Shown: positions 1-9,105 of the stretch, piece after piece | How the letters are laid out: each line of letters begins with the position of its first letter | Numbering within the stretch: position 1 is the first letter of the stretch | NCBI GenBank assembly: GCA_947246475.1 | Contig: CAMXSH010000019.1 | Span: 1-38,030 of the forward strand | Source: an uncultured Roseburia sp. | GTDB lineage: Bacteria > Bacillota > Clostridia > Lachnospirales > Lachnospiraceae | DNA length: 38,030 nt | Direction: 5' to 3' | Position numbers and translations under genes: made by a program | The notes under the pieces: generated by a model | The model's database searches: none | What the model was told of the DNA's origin: nothing | The model's input: only the letters and a program-made list of their open reading frames with translations

Positions 1-18
1 AGAAAAGGTGTGTGTGAC

Positions 19-648
19 ATGGGAACAGAGAATATCAAAGAATACGGACAATGTCAGCTGGGCGGGATCCAGCTGCTATCTATCATCGGAGAAATCGAGG
101 GACACGAGTGTGTCTCAGAAAATACAAAATCCACAAAATACGAACATCTGCTTCCTCTATTGGCGACCGCAGAACACGATGAGGAAGTCAAGGGAATTTT
201 ATTTTTGGTAAACACTGTGGGAGGGGATGTGTCCTGCGGCCTTGCGCTGGCAGAGATGATCGCTGGTCTGAGCAAGCCGACGGCATCGCTGATTATTGGT
301 GACAGCCATTCTATTGGTGTACCTTTGGCGACGGCTACCGATCATTCTTTTATTGTGCCTAGTGCGACGATGATTATACATCCGGTACGCATGAGCGGCA
401 TGGTAATCGGGGCTCCCCAGACCTACGGACAGTTCCAGCAGATTCAGGACCGGATCATTGATTTTATCGTAAGGAACTGTGAGGCGAAGAAAGAACGGAT
501 CGAAGAGCTTATGATGAATACCTGCATGCTTTCCAAGGATCTTGGGACAGTTCTTGTGGGAAAAGAGGCGGTGGAGGAGAAGCTGGTGAATGAAGTTGGG
601 AATCTCTCTTCTGCGCTGGCTTATCTGAAAAAAATGATTCACGCCTGA
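19..648 (+). CDS. tepA: ClpP-like serine protease, TepA family
   Basis: Crotonase-fold ClpP relative of the TepA/YmfB group; in Bacillus the family is linked to protein translocation and processing. About 209 residues, normal for the family. Ser98 in GDSHSIGVP and His121 in MIIHPVR have the spacing of the ClpP nucleophile and histidine. The segment GILFLVNTVGGDVSCGLALAEMI matches the oxyanion-loop region (residue run here spans about 57-79). I prefer ATG at 19 because AGAAAAGG at 1-8 gives a 10-base spacing and the protein then begins MGTENIKEYGQ, as in relatives. A GTG at 10 is possible, and the frame is open to the window edge, so an upstream start cannot be excluded. It lies 38 bases before ftsK and is probably cotranscribed with it, the usual clostridial arrangement. 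Confidence 0.88.
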   Translation: MGTENIKEYGQCQLGGIQLLSIIGEIEGHECVSENTKSTKYEHLLPLLATAEHDEEVKGILFLVNTVGGDVSCGLALAEMIAGLSKPTASLIIGDSHSIGVPLATATDHSFIVPSATMIIHPVRMSGMVIGAPQTYGQFQQIQDRIIDFIVRNCEAKKERIEELMMNTCMLSKDLGTVLVGKEAVEEKLVNEVGNLSSALAYLKKMIHA

Positions 649-686
649 GAAGCGGCGTTGAAGGAGAGGGAAAGGTTTGAAGAATA

Positions 687-3161
687 ATGGCAAATAAGAA
701 GAGAAAACCTGTGAAAAAAGTTCAGGATGCGACTCCCTTAGGAAGAGAGATCATACTTTTGGTGATCATCGTATTTTCCATCTTGTCACTGCTGAGTCTG
801 TTTGATTTGTGTGGCGTCGGGGGAAAGCTCCTAAGCGGGCTGCTCTTTGGACTTTTTGGTGCTGTTTCTTATATTTTTCCTATCTGCCTTCTTGTGGCAA
901 GTGGATTTTTTATATCCAACCCGGACAATTCCGAGCTGAAACGTAAGATCATTTACAGTGCGGGATTGTACATATGTCTTTGTGGTATTTTCCAATGGGT
1001 GATCGACAGCAAGGCGGATGGATTGATCGAAGTATTCAAACTCTGCAGCAGCGAGCGGACGGGCGGCGGCTTTTTGGGTGGGATACTTTCGTACCTTTTG
1101 ACACTTCTGGCAGGAAGAGCAGGTTCTCTGGTGATCATACTAGGACTGACTCTGCTTTTTGTGATGCTCATCACGAGGAAGCTGATCTTTGCGGCGATCC
1201 GTGATCTCTATGAAGAAAAGTCTGCGAAAAAGGACTACATAGAATACGAGGATTACGAAGAGAAGGAGGAAGAGCCGGCCAAACGGCAGATGAAGGTACA
1301 CACCTTTGAGAAGAAGAAAGGAAAAGAGACAAAACGAAAACGGAAAAAGGTGCAGATGCAGCCAGTGGAGCCGGAGGCGGAAGAGGAAGAAAAGACAGAG
1401 CAGGAACAAGGATCTGGTGCGGTTACGGAAGAGCCAGAACTCCCGAACATATCCATTATCCGGGGAGGTTCACCAGATTCAGCTGAAAATCCAGTGTATC
1501 AGGAAGAACTTGATACAAAATTTGGAAATAACAAATCGGCTTATGAGAAGGGGATCAAAGAACAGAATACGAAAGAGCAAAAGAGCAGAGAGCCTGGAAA
1601 GAAGGAATCAAACACGGAGGATCCCCAGGCGGGGATTCAGCAGATCGAGGAAGAGATCCGAAAACCAGAACTCCAGCAGGAAAGTGCATATGTAATTCCT
1701 TCCCTGGATCTGCTTTCCCAGCCAAAGGCGGGGAACAAGGGCCTCAGTGATAAGGATCTGATCGACACGGCGGCCAAACTTCAGGGAACATTGGAGAGTT
1801 TTGGTGTCAAGGTGAAGATGGGAGACGTGAGCTGCGGACCGAGCGTGACCCGGTATGAGCTGGTACCAGAGCAGGGCGTAAAGGTGAGCAGCATCACCAG
1901 ACTTGCGGATGATATCAAGCTGAGCCTGGCGGCTTCGGATATAAGGATCGAGGCGCCGATCCCCGGCAAAGCGGCAGTGGGCATCGAGGTGCCGAATGCC
2001 AAACGGAATATGGTGACTCTTCGTGAATTGCTGGAGAGCAGGGAATTTCAGAGCGCTAAGTCCAATGTGTCCTTTGCTGTGGGAAAGGACATAAGTGGAA
2101 AAACCATTGTCACAGATATTGCCAAAATGCCCCATATGCTTGTGGCAGGGGCGACAGGCTCTGGTAAATCGGTGTGTATCAATACTTTAATTATGAGTAT
2201 TATCTATAAGGCAGATCCTAATGACGTCAAATTTATTATGGTGGATCCGAAGATGGTGGAACTGACAGCCTATGCAGATATCCCCCATCTGATGATCCCG
2301 GTGGTGACGGATCCTAAGAAAGCTTCTGCGGCGCTGAACTGGGCGGTGCAGGAGATGACGGTGCGCTACAATAAATTTGCAGAGCTGGGCGTCCGGGACA
2401 TAAAGAGTTATAACAAAAAAATCGCCGGACTCAAATACAACGAAGAGAACACCTACGAAAAGATGTGCCAGATCGTAATTATCGTGGACGAGTTTGCCGA
2501 TCTCATGATGGTAGCACCGGGAGAGGTCGAAGATGCAGTATGCCGTCTGGCGCAGCTGGCGAGAGCGGCGGGAATCCATCTGGTACTGGCGACCCAGAGA
2601 CCTTCTGTCAATGTCATTACCGGTTTGATCAAGGCAAATATTCCGTCCCGCATCGCCTTGTCGGTGTCGTCTGCTATTGATTCCCGGACCATCATTGACA
2701 GCGCTGGGGCAGAGAAGCTCCTGGGAAATGGAGATATGCTTTTTGCGCCCCAGGATTATCCAAAGCCTGTGCGTATTCAGGGAGCTTTCGTATCCGATGA
2801 AGAGCGGGATGACGTGGTGGCATTTCTGAAACAGCAGCAGTCAGGACCATCCTACAACGAGGAGATCACAAAGCATATCGAGGCAAATCCGGTGGGAGCC
2901 AAGGCAGGTGCTGCCGGAGGAGCACCGGGTGGAAATGACAGAGATGAGCTCTTTGTGGAAGTGGGGCGCTTTATTATTGAAAAGGATAAGGCATCCATCG
3001 GAATGCTCCAAAGGGTATTCCGCATCGGCTTTAACCGCGCCGCCCGGATCATGGACCAGCTCTGTGACGCTGGTGTGGTTGGACCGGAGGAAGGAACGAA
3101 GCCGAGGACGATCCTTATGTCCATGGAACAGTTTGAGAACTATCTGGAAACCGAGGGATGA
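687..3161 (+). CDS. ftsK: DNA translocase FtsK/SpoIIIE
   Basis: Septum-anchored double-stranded DNA pump that clears chromosome from the closing septum or moves it into the forespore. The 824-residue protein has hydrophobic N-terminal membrane segments (about residues 20-70, 88-108 and 125-160). A long charged Glu/Lys/Gln-rich linker covers about 175-335. The motor follows, with Walker [10 protein letters not shown] near residue 488 and Walker [12 protein letters not shown] near 597. The C-terminal winged-helix gamma domain (from about 755) would read the orienting DNA sequences. Length and order are typical of a complete member. The sequence does not separate an FtsK from a SpoIIIE role. Its last bases overlap the possible upstream start of the ATP-grasp gene, so they are likely one unit. 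Confidence 0.96.
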   Translation: MANKKRKPVKKVQDATPLGREIILLVIIVFSILSLLSLFDLCGVGGKLLSGLLFGLFGAVSYIFPICLLVASGFFISNPDNSELKRKIIYSAGLYICLCGIFQWVIDSKADGLIEVFKLCSSERTGGGFLGGILSYLLTLLAGRAGSLVIILGLTLLFVMLITRKLIFAAIRDLYEEKSAKKDYIEYEDYEEKEEEPAKRQMKVHTFEKKKGKETKRKRKKVQMQPVEPEAEEEEKTEQEQGSGAVTEEPELPNISIIRGGSPDSAENPVYQEELDTKFGNNKSAYEKGIKEQNTKEQKSREPGKKESNTEDPQAGIQQIEEEIRKPELQQESAYVIPSLDLLSQPKAGNKGLSDKDLIDTAAKLQGTLESFGVKVKMGDVSCGPSVTRYELVPEQGVKVSSITRLADDIKLSLAASDIRIEAPIPGKAAVGIEVPNAKRNMVTLRELLESREFQSAKSNVSFAVGKDISGKTIVTDIAKMPHMLVAGATGSGKSVCINTLIMSIIYKADPNDVKFIMVDPKMVELTAYADIPHLMIPVVTDPKKASAALNWAVQEMTVRYNKFAELGVRDIKSYNKKIAGLKYNEENTYEKMCQIVIIVDEFADLMMVAPGEVEDAVCRLAQLARAAGIHLVLATQRPSVNVITGLIKANIPSRIALSVSSAIDSRTIIDSAGAEKLLGNGDMLFAPQDYPKPVRIQGAFVSDEERDDVVAFLKQQQSGPSYNEEITKHIEANPVGAKAGAAGGAPGGNDRDELFVEVGRFIIEKDKASIGMLQRVFRIGFNRAARIMDQLCDAGVVGPEEGTKPRTILMSMEQFENYLETEG

Positions 3162-3175
3162 GAGGGAGGATACCT

Positions 3176-4039
3176 TTGAAAGGATGGCTTGTGGTAAACG
3201 GGTTTTTGTGCACCAGTAAATTTACGGAACTGACTAAAATGTTTGTGGCGGCGGCTGAAAGAAAAGGGATCTGCCTGGAGGTGAGATCCAATACAGAGAT
3301 TTATACTGGAATCTTTGAGCTGGATCCGGCTGTTTCCAAACCGGATTTCGTACTTTTCTGGGATAAGGATGTGATTCTTGCCAGATATCTGGAGTTATCG
3401 GGAATTCCAGTGTACAATAGCAGCCATTCCATTGAAGTCTGTGACGACAAAAGGAAAACTTATCTCGCCCTGTTGGAAGCAGGGATTCCGATCCCTGGAA
3501 CCATCTCTGGTCCCATGACTTATGAGAATGTGGGATTTCCGTCATTGGATTTCGTGCACAGCCTGGAGAACGGGCTGGGATATCCTCTGATCGTCAAGGA
3601 AGCCTTTGGCTCCTTTGGGGAACAGGTCTATATGGCGGAGAACCGTGAAGATCTGGAGCATATCCTGGAAGCTGTTGAAAAGAAGCCTTTTCTTCTCCAG
3701 CAGTATATCTCCGCCAGCTATGGTCAGGATGTGCGGCTTCAGGTGGTAGGAGATCAGGTGGTAGCGGCGATGCGGCGTTATTCAGACAATGATTTTCGCG
3801 CCAATATCACCAGCGGAGGCCATATGGAAGGGTATGAACCAGAGGAGGCAGCCTGCCTTCTGGCAGTCTGGGCAGCGCAGGCGGCAGGCTGTGACTTTGC
3901 AGGAGTGGATCTTTTGTTCCAAGAAGATGGCTTCCTGGTATGCGAGGTAAACTCCAATGCCCATTTTAAGAATCTCTATGACTGCACTGGAATAAACACA
4001 GCGGACTATATTATGGAGTATATCTATTCCAAAAGTTGA
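3176..4039 (+). CDS. RimK-like ATP-grasp ligase (first of a tandem pair)
   Basis: ATP-grasp enzyme of the RimK/COG0189 type, expected to join an amino acid or similar amine to a carboxylate through an acyl phosphate; the substrate is unknown. TTG at 3176 fits best because AGGGAGG at 3163-3169 lies 6 bases upstream. An ATG at 3158 overlapping the ftsK stop is possible but badly placed for that site. The protein is 287 residues. Visible ATP-grasp parts are the phosphate-binding strand LIVKEAFGSFGEQVYM, the adenine-side LLQQYI, the DVRLQVVGDQVVAAMRR core, and the Mg-binding E257-V-N259 followed by SNAHFKNLYDC, close to the RimK consensus. The N-terminal half is a pre-ATP-grasp domain. It is followed 29 bases later by a second, divergent ligase. 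Confidence 0.82.
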   Translation: MKGWLVVNGFLCTSKFTELTKMFVAAAERKGICLEVRSNTEIYTGIFELDPAVSKPDFVLFWDKDVILARYLELSGIPVYNSSHSIEVCDDKRKTYLALLEAGIPIPGTISGPMTYENVGFPSLDFVHSLENGLGYPLIVKEAFGSFGEQVYMAENREDLEHILEAVEKKPFLLQQYISASYGQDVRLQVVGDQVVAAMRRYSDNDFRANITSGGHMEGYEPEEAACLLAVWAAQAAGCDFAGVDLLFQEDGFLVCEVNSNAHFKNLYDCTGINTADYIMEYIYSKS

Positions 4040-4068
4040 AAACAGCATGGAGGTTTAGGATACGCGAT

Positions 4069-4998
4069 ATGAAATTATGGATGATCTATGACAGAGAAGG
4101 AATGGAGCGGAATGCTTCTTATATTCAGATGTACCAGGAGCGGTGCCGCACTTATGAGATCCAGGTGGAGCTGGTGCTGGCAGAAACCCTGCCCCGGCGT
4201 CTACGGGATAGCGAAATGCCGGTTTGTGCCCTGGTACGGACCATCTGCCCGGAGATCAACCAGATGCTGGAGCAGGCGGGGATCCCAGTCTTTAATTCGT
4301 ATCAGGTCAGTTATGTCTGCAACCATAAGGGGCGGACGCTGGAGCATTTCAAGGATCAGGTGCTATCGGTGCCATCTCTTACTTTCTCTGGAAAAGAACT
4401 TTCAGACATCCTCACCCAAAAACCTCAGGAGCTCATTCACCTGTTTAAAAATCAGTTTATATACAGTAGATCCTTTGAACAGGAGGAACGGGAGCTGATC
4501 CGCTCCGCCTCTGACTTTGTCGTAAAAGCAGTGGATGGCCACGGGGGAACGCAGGTGTTTTCCATCGGGGAGGACAAAAGGAAGGTCCTGTCTGGGATCG
4601 GTGGTCATGACTTTGTGCTGCAGCCGATGATCCGTGGTGGGTCTTCAGCAGAGGGAAAACGGAGCCAGGATGTGAGGATTTATGTGGTGGGAAAGAAGAT
4701 CTTTGCTGCGGTGATGAGGAGTTCTTTTGGGGATTTCCGTGCTAACTTTTCCCTGGGAGGAGAGGTGTGCCAGTATAAACTTTCCAGCCAGGAAATCTGC
4801 ATTGTGAAATCTGTCCTGGAGAGGATGGAGTTTGGCATGGCGGGTATTGATTTTATCGTGGATGGCGGGAGACGGCTGATCCTCAATGAGATTGAGGATG
4901 TAGCAGGAGCCAGGATGTTGTACCAGTGCGCCCCGGAGCTGGATATCGTCCAGGAATATCTCCGGTATATATTGAAAGAAAAGATATTTAGAAGTTAA
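4069..4998 (+). CDS. Divergent ATP-grasp protein (second of a tandem pair)
   Basis: Second ATP-grasp ligase, 309 residues. ATG at 4069 follows AGGA at 4057-4060; a TTG at 4036 inside the previous stop region is less likely. ATP-grasp landmarks are FVVKAVDGHGGTQVFSI, FVLQPMI and QDVRIYVVGKKIFAAVMR, then FRANFSLGG, which parallels the FRANITSGG of its neighbour, so the two are probably distant paralogues. The metal site reads NE(274)IE(276)DVAG, with Glu where the first protein and RimK carry Asn (E-x-N). Substrate specificity or metal geometry may therefore differ, or the protein may be a non-catalytic partner. Function unknown. No clear hairpin terminator follows; the next gene has its own promoter. 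Confidence 0.75.
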   Translation: MKLWMIYDREGMERNASYIQMYQERCRTYEIQVELVLAETLPRRLRDSEMPVCALVRTICPEINQMLEQAGIPVFNSYQVSYVCNHKGRTLEHFKDQVLSVPSLTFSGKELSDILTQKPQELIHLFKNQFIYSRSFEQEERELIRSASDFVVKAVDGHGGTQVFSIGEDKRKVLSGIGGHDFVLQPMIRGGSSAEGKRSQDVRIYVVGKKIFAAVMRSSFGDFRANFSLGGEVCQYKLSSQEICIVKSVLERMEFGMAGIDFIVDGGRRLILNEIEDVAGARMLYQCAPELDIVQEYLRYILKEKIFRS

Positions 4999-5029
4999 TT
5001 TTTTTACGAATTTACTGGCATTTTGACGG

Positions 5030-5057
5030 TTGAGTTATCATGATAATGTGGTATACT
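5030..5057 (+). promoter_or_regulatory. SigA-type promoter of fhs
   Basis: TTGAGT at 5030-5035, a 16 bp spacer and TATACT at 5052-5057, with a TGG directly before the -10 (extended -10). This predicts a leader of about 70 bases before fhs. Confidence 0.6.
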
Positions 5058-5134
5058 TATGATGTAACTTTGTTGGTAGAAAATGGAGCGCCGGATGGCT
5101 CCGCTCAACGATTATCACCAGAAGGAGAGGTAAG

Positions 5135-6805
5135 ATGAAATCAGATATTGAGATTGCTTTGGAAGCAGAACTTGAACCGATTCAGGAAGTTGCGAAAAAA
5201 CTGGATATCCAGGAAGAGGATTTGGATCTTTATGGAAAATATAAGGCGAAGCTGACGGACGATCTTTGGGAAAAGGTCAAGGACAGAAAGGACGGAAAGC
5301 TGATCCTGGTGACAGCCATTAATCCTACCCCGGCGGGGGAAGGGAAAACGACCACTACCGTCGGTCTTGGTCAGGCGATGGATAAGCTGGGGAAGAAAAC
5401 AGTTATCGCATTGAGAGAGCCGTCTCTTGGTCCGTGTTTTGGTATTAAAGGAGGAGCAGCCGGAGGAGGCTATGCCCAAGTGGTTCCGATGGATGAACTG
5501 AATCTTCATTTTACCGGAGATTTTCACGCCATCACCTCCGCCAATAACCTGCTGGCGGCAATGCTGGATAACCACATACATCAAGGGAACGCCCTTGGTA
5601 TTGACACGAAACAGATTGTCTGGAAGCGCTGCGAGGATATGAATGACCGGGTGCTCCGGAATATTACCGTTGGTCTCGGAAGAAAAGTGGATGGTGTCAC
5701 CAGAGAGGATCATTTTATTATCACGGTGGCATCGGAGATTATGGCGATCCTTTGTCTGGCAGAAAACATGAGAGATCTGAAAGAACGGCTTGGACGTATT
5801 ATCGTTGCTTATAATTATGAGGGGGAACCGGTGACGGCAAAGGAACTGAATGCAGTGGGTGCTATGGCAGCGCTTCTCAAAGAAGCACTGAAGCCAAACC
5901 TGATCCAGACGCTGGAGCACACGCCGGCCATCGTCCACGGCGGACCTTTTGCCAATATTGCTCATGGCTGCAACAGTATGCGGGGAACGAAGACGGCATT
6001 AAAACTTGCAGATTATACGATCACTGAGGCTGGGTTTGGCGCAGATCTCGGCGCCGAGAAGTTTTTTGATATCAAGTGCCGAATGGGTGGTTTCCGTCCG
6101 GATGCAGTGGTTCTGGTCGCGACGGTACGGGCTCTTAAGTATAATGGTGGTGTTGCGAAGACAGACCTTGGGCAGGAAAATCTGGAAGCTCTGAAAAAGG
6201 GAATTGCCAATCTGGAAAAGCACATTGAAAATGTGGCAAAATATAAAGTCCCCTGTGTGGTCACCCTGAATCAATTTGTGACTGATACCGAGGCGGAACT
6301 GGAATTCGTGAAAAACTTCTGTGAGGAGAGAGGCTGCCGTTTTGCGCTGTCCCAGGTATGGGAAAAGGGCGGCGAGGGTGGAATCGAGCTGGCAAAGACG
6401 GTAGTGGAAACTGTCGAGACAGAGGAAAGTCATTTCCAGTGCCTGTACGAAGATTCCCTTTCTCTCCGGGAGAAGATGGAGACAGTGGCGAAAGAGATCT
6501 ATGGGGCGAAAGAGGTCGTATACGACAAGGCGGTGCAGGCTCAGATCGATCGACTGGAGGCTCTGGGTTTTGGAAAGTTGCCGGTTTGTATGGCAAAAAA
6601 CCAGTATTCCCTGTCGGACGATCCCACACTGCTGGGACGTCCCAGAGATTTTTCCATACACATCCGCGACGTGTATGTATCGTCGGGAGCTGGTTTTGTG
6701 GTGGCGATCACTGGAACGGTTATGACGATGCCAGGGCTTCCTAAGGTGCCAGCAGCAGAGCGGATTGATGTAGACGAAGAGGGAGAGATTACAGGATTGT
6801 TTTGA
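5135..6805 (+). CDS. fhs: Formate--tetrahydrofolate ligase
   Basis: Makes 10-formyl-THF from formate, THF and ATP, the entry to the methyl branch of the Wood-Ljungdahl pathway and a source of one-carbon units for purines. It is 556 residues, full length. The P-loop segment [18 protein letters not shown] lies near residue 65, followed by [20 protein letters not shown], a family signature. [19 protein letters not shown] near the C terminus is also typical. The ribosome binding site is AGAAGGAGAGG just before ATG 5135. It is transcribed from its own promoter and ends in a hairpin that also forms a BirA operator. folD, the next folate step, is in this window at 30511 but in a separate unit. Confidence 0.97.
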   Translation: MKSDIEIALEAELEPIQEVAKKLDIQEEDLDLYGKYKAKLTDDLWEKVKDRKDGKLILVTAINPTPAGEGKTTTTVGLGQAMDKLGKKTVIALREPSLGPCFGIKGGAAGGGYAQVVPMDELNLHFTGDFHAITSANNLLAAMLDNHIHQGNALGIDTKQIVWKRCEDMNDRVLRNITVGLGRKVDGVTREDHFIITVASEIMAILCLAENMRDLKERLGRIIVAYNYEGEPVTAKELNAVGAMAALLKEALKPNLIQTLEHTPAIVHGGPFANIAHGCNSMRGTKTALKLADYTITEAGFGADLGAEKFFDIKCRMGGFRPDAVVLVATVRALKYNGGVAKTDLGQENLEALKKGIANLEKHIENVAKYKVPCVVTLNQFVTDTEAELEFVKNFCEERGCRFALSQVWEKGGEGGIELAKTVVETVETEESHFQCLYEDSLSLREKMETVAKEIYGAKEVVYDKAVQAQIDRLEALGFGKLPVCMAKNQYSLSDDPTLLGRPRDFSIHIRDVYVSSGAGFVVAITGTVMTMPGLPKVPAAERIDVDEEGEITGLF

Positions 6806-6826
6806 TCGGATAGCTTAAAAAATTAA

Positions 6827-6860
6827 AATGTCAACTTATCAAGTGTGATGGGTTGACATT
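6827..6860 (+). promoter_or_regulatory. BirA operator 1 overlapping the bioY -35 box
   Basis: Inverted half sites TGTCAAC and GTTGACA separated by 16 bp, the geometry of biotin-repressor BirA sites in Firmicutes (TGTnAAC, 14-16 bp, GTTnACA). The right half contains the -35 TTGACA (6853-6858) of the bioY promoter, so bound BirA would block RNA polymerase. Confidence 0.8.
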
Positions 6861-6868
6861 TTTTTATC
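6827..6868 (+). terminator. fhs terminator hairpin overlapping BirA operator 1
   Basis: AATGTCAAC at 6827-6835 pairs perfectly with GTTGACATT at 6852-6860 (9 bp stem, 16-base loop). It is followed by an unbroken T run from 6859 to 6867, as in an intrinsic terminator for fhs. The same two arms match a BirA operator. Confidence 0.6.
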
Positions 6869-6881
6869 GCCGTGATATTAT
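6853..6881 (+). promoter_or_regulatory. bioYB promoter
   Basis: Consensus -35 TTGACA at 6853-6858, 17 bp spacer, -10 TATTAT at 6876-6881. It is flanked on both sides by BirA operator halves. Confidence 0.7.
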
Positions 6882-6915
6882 AATGTAAACTTAAAGAAGA
6901 AAAGAGGTTGACATT
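6882..6915 (+). promoter_or_regulatory. BirA operator 2, abutting the bioY start codon
   Basis: AATGTAAAC at 6882-6890 and GTTGACATT at 6907-6915, again 16 bp apart. The right half ends on the base before ATG 6916 and covers part of the ribosome binding region AAGAAAAGAGG. Same spacing and orientation as operator 1, with centres 55 bp apart. Confidence 0.8.
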
Positions 6916-7488
6916 ATGAACGTTTCAAAAAGAACATTAATGATTACAAAGATTACCTTGATGACGGCATTTCTTATCGTGGCATCCTATATTGTTATTC
7001 CCCTGCCCTTTGCCGTAGCATCGATCAGCCTTCAGACACTGGCAGTAAATCTTATCGCCCTGCTGCTCTCTCCGCTGGAAGCCGGCATTTCCATCCTGGT
7101 GTACATACTGCTCTGTGCGGTGGGAGTACCAGTGGCAAATGGAGGAAAGGGTGGCCTTACCTATCTTATGGGAACAACCGGTGGATTTTTTATCGGTTTT
7201 CTGGTGGCTGTGGTGCTGATTTCTTTGCTAAAAGGAAAAATGTACAGCATACCAAGATACATGCTGACCACGATTTGCATCGGCATACCAGTGATGTATT
7301 TTTTTGCCATGATCTGGATGGTGACAGTGACAGGACTGTCTTTGAAGGCAGCATTTTTGACCGGCTGTGCGCCGTTTCTTCCATTAGATGCGGTAAAATG
7401 TGTGGTGGCGAGTTTGATGGCGAGACCGTTAGTAAAGGTGATGAATCAATATGAGCAGAATAGAGAAACTGCAAAAAAAACTGTATAA
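6916..7488 (+). CDS. bioY: Biotin transporter S component BioY
   Basis: Substrate-binding membrane subunit of an energy-coupling-factor (ECF) transporter; brings in biotin and possibly dethiobiotin. The 190-residue hydrophobic protein has about six membrane segments. Family features include FAVASISLQTLAVNLIALLLSPLEAG near the first third (a longer conserved stretch at about residues 33-58) and GVPVANGGKGGLTYLMGTTG, the BioY loop before helix 4. No ECF ATPase genes are nearby, so it would use the shared ECF module or act alone. Expression is predicted to be repressed by BirA-biotinyl-AMP through two operators directly upstream. Its end overlaps bioB by 38 bases, so the two are cotranslated. 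Confidence 0.93.
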   Translation: MNVSKRTLMITKITLMTAFLIVASYIVIPLPFAVASISLQTLAVNLIALLLSPLEAGISILVYILLCAVGVPVANGGKGGLTYLMGTTGGFFIGFLVAVVLISLLKGKMYSIPRYMLTTICIGIPVMYFFAMIWMVTVTGLSLKAAFLTGCAPFLPLDAVKCVVASLMARPLVKVMNQYEQNRETAKKTV

Positions 7489-8413
7489 AGGTGGTGCATG
7501 CTCTAAAATGGAGATCATGAGTCTGGCAGAGGAACCGTTGGAGGAGCTCTGCCAGGCAGCCGATGAGGTTCGGAGGCATTTTTGTGGAAATGCCTTTGAT
7601 CTTTGTGCTGTGATCAGTGCCAAGGGAGGTCCCTGTCCGGAAGACTGTAAATTCTGTGCCCAGTCGGGATCCAATCCTTCCTGTCGGGAAGTGCCGCGTT
7701 TTCCCCTTTTGGGAACCGTTCAGCTGCTAGAAGACGCCATGGAAAAGGACAGCCGGGGCATGATGGCATATGGCGTCGTTGCTTCGGGAAAAGTATTGCC
7801 CAGTGAAGATGTGGAAGAGCTCTGCCATACTCTGCGCCGGCTTCGTCAGGAAACCAGCCTGCGTCTCTGTGGTTCCCTGGGACTGCTGGGGAAGGAGGAT
7901 CTGGACAAGTTAAAGGCTGCAGGAATACAGATGATACATAATAACCTGGAAAGTTCAGAAACTTATTTTCAAAAAATATGTACCACCCACACGTATGAGG
8001 AGAAGAAGGCTACGATCCGGGCTGCGAAAGCGGCAGGGCTTTCTGTGTGCAGCGGTGGGCTTTTCGGTATCGGCGAGAGTCTGGAGGACCGCATCGAACT
8101 GGCGCTAAATGAACGGGAGCTGGGGGTGGACTCAGTGCCAGTAAATCTACTGGATCCGGCGCAGGGAACCCCCTTTGAAGGGGCAGAGCCCCTCCAGGAA
8201 TACGAGGTCCGCCGAACGATCGCCCTGCTGCGTTTTGCCCTTCCGGATATATTTATCCGCCTGGCTGCTGGGAGGGAATACCTGCCGGACAAGGGAAGAG
8301 CCTGCTTTATGTCTGGGGCAAATGCAGCCATCAGCGGAGATTTTCTAACTACGATGGGAATATCTATAGATACGGATTTGAAAATGCTTCGGACACTGGG
8401 ATATGAGATTTGA
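7451..8413 (+). CDS. bioB: Biotin synthase (radical SAM), anaerobe type
   Basis: Inserts sulfur into dethiobiotin to make biotin using S-adenosylmethionine. The 320-residue protein has the radical-SAM cluster motif C62PEDC66KFC69. Of the E. coli auxiliary-cluster ligands, the Cys128 equivalent (C140, LRLCGSLG) and the Cys188 equivalent (C200, SVCSGG) are present, as is the Arg-containing RLAAGRE segment. The position matching E. coli Cys97 lies in MMAYGVVASGK and has no cysteine. A different cysteine occurs in FDLCAVISAKGG. This pattern fits the clostridial class of BioB rather than the classical [2Fe-2S] enzyme. ATG 7451 follows AAAGGTGA at a good spacing and overlaps bioY. No bioA, bioD or bioF is in the window. 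Confidence 0.93.
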   Translation: MSRIEKLQKKLYKGGACSKMEIMSLAEEPLEELCQAADEVRRHFCGNAFDLCAVISAKGGPCPEDCKFCAQSGSNPSCREVPRFPLLGTVQLLEDAMEKDSRGMMAYGVVASGKVLPSEDVEELCHTLRRLRQETSLRLCGSLGLLGKEDLDKLKAAGIQMIHNNLESSETYFQKICTTHTYEEKKATIRAAKAAGLSVCSGGLFGIGESLEDRIELALNERELGVDSVPVNLLDPAQGTPFEGAEPLQEYEVRRTIALLRFALPDIFIRLAAGREYLPDKGRACFMSGANAAISGDFLTTMGISIDTDLKMLRTLGYEI

Positions 8414-8422
8414 GGAAGGACG

Positions 8423-8451
8423 TTGAATTATCCTAAAATATATGTTATAAT
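8423..8451 (+). promoter_or_regulatory. Promoter of the carbonic anhydrase gene
   Basis: TTGAAT at 8423-8428, 17 bp spacer, TATAAT at 8446-8451. The predicted leader of about 80 bases carries a short inverted repeat (TCCGG near 8471, CCGGA near 8503). Confidence 0.7.
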
Positions 8452-8535
8452 CTGCACAAAACAAAGAAGTCCGGTGAACAGGTCAGGCGTGGTATAGCTG
8501 CCGGATTCATGGGACAGAAATGGAGGATAGTATTT

Positions 8536-9105
8536 ATGCAGGAACAAAAGGTAACAGCAGCGGAGGCAATGGAAAAACTTATAGAAGGAAATAAGTGTTA
8601 TCTGACAGCGATGACAAATCCAGGAGATGTATCTCCGCAGATCAGACAGGTTACTTGCGATGAAGGACAGAGCCCATATGCTATTGTGATAACATGTTCA
8701 GATTCCAGGGTTATTCCCGAAAGTATTTTCAGCGCAGGCATCGGTGAATTGTTCGTTATCCGTGTGGCTGGAAATGTTATGGACAATCACCAGCTCGGCA
8801 GTGTGGAGTATGCGGCAGGCCACCTTGGAACCAAACTGGTAGTGGTTCTGGGACACAGCCACTGTGGCGCCGTTGGTGCAGCGCTTCACCAGGAGCCAGA
8901 CGGCTATACCAAGTTTATCACAGATGAGATCCGCAAGGCCATTGGCGGAGAAAAGGATGAATACCGTGCTTGCTGCTTAAATGTAGAGAGAAGCGTGTCC
9001 ATCATTAAAGAAAGCCTTGGTATTCAGGATGAGGATAAGGATGGATTAAAAGTATGTGGTGCAGTATACCACATTGACAATGGTTCCGTAGAATTTTTAG
9101 ATTGA
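8536..9105 (+). CDS. Beta-class carbonic anhydrase
   Basis: Zinc enzyme interconverting CO2 and bicarbonate; supplies bicarbonate to carboxylases such as biotin-dependent enzymes and carbamoyl phosphate synthetase. Zinc ligands and the Asp-Arg dyad are visible in CSDSRVIPE (about residues 54-62) and GHSHCGAVGA (about 104-113). At 189 residues it is the normal size of the small bacterial form. ATG 8536 is chosen because GGAGG at 8522-8526 sits 9 bases upstream; an upstream ATG at 8509 lacks such a site. It has its own promoter. Confidence 0.93.
   Translation: MQEQKVTAAEAMEKLIEGNKCYLTAMTNPGDVSPQIRQVTCDEGQSPYAIVITCSDSRVIPESIFSAGIGELFVIRVAGNVMDNHQLGSVEYAAGHLGTKLVVVLGHSHCGAVGAALHQEPDGYTKFITDEIRKAIGGEKDEYRACCLNVERSVSIIKESLGIQDEDKDGLKVCGAVYHIDNGSVEFLD

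Noticed and set aside
5058-5134. Tetrahydrofolate riboswitch before fhs
   Set aside because: The leader is only about 70 bases and contains a GGAGC/GCTCC hairpin but not the conserved THF aptamer core that I know.
5141-5965. 274-residue open frame on the minus strand opposite fhs
   Set aside because: It lies wholly inside a well conserved gene, has no ribosome binding site of its own, and its composition is that of an antisense reading.
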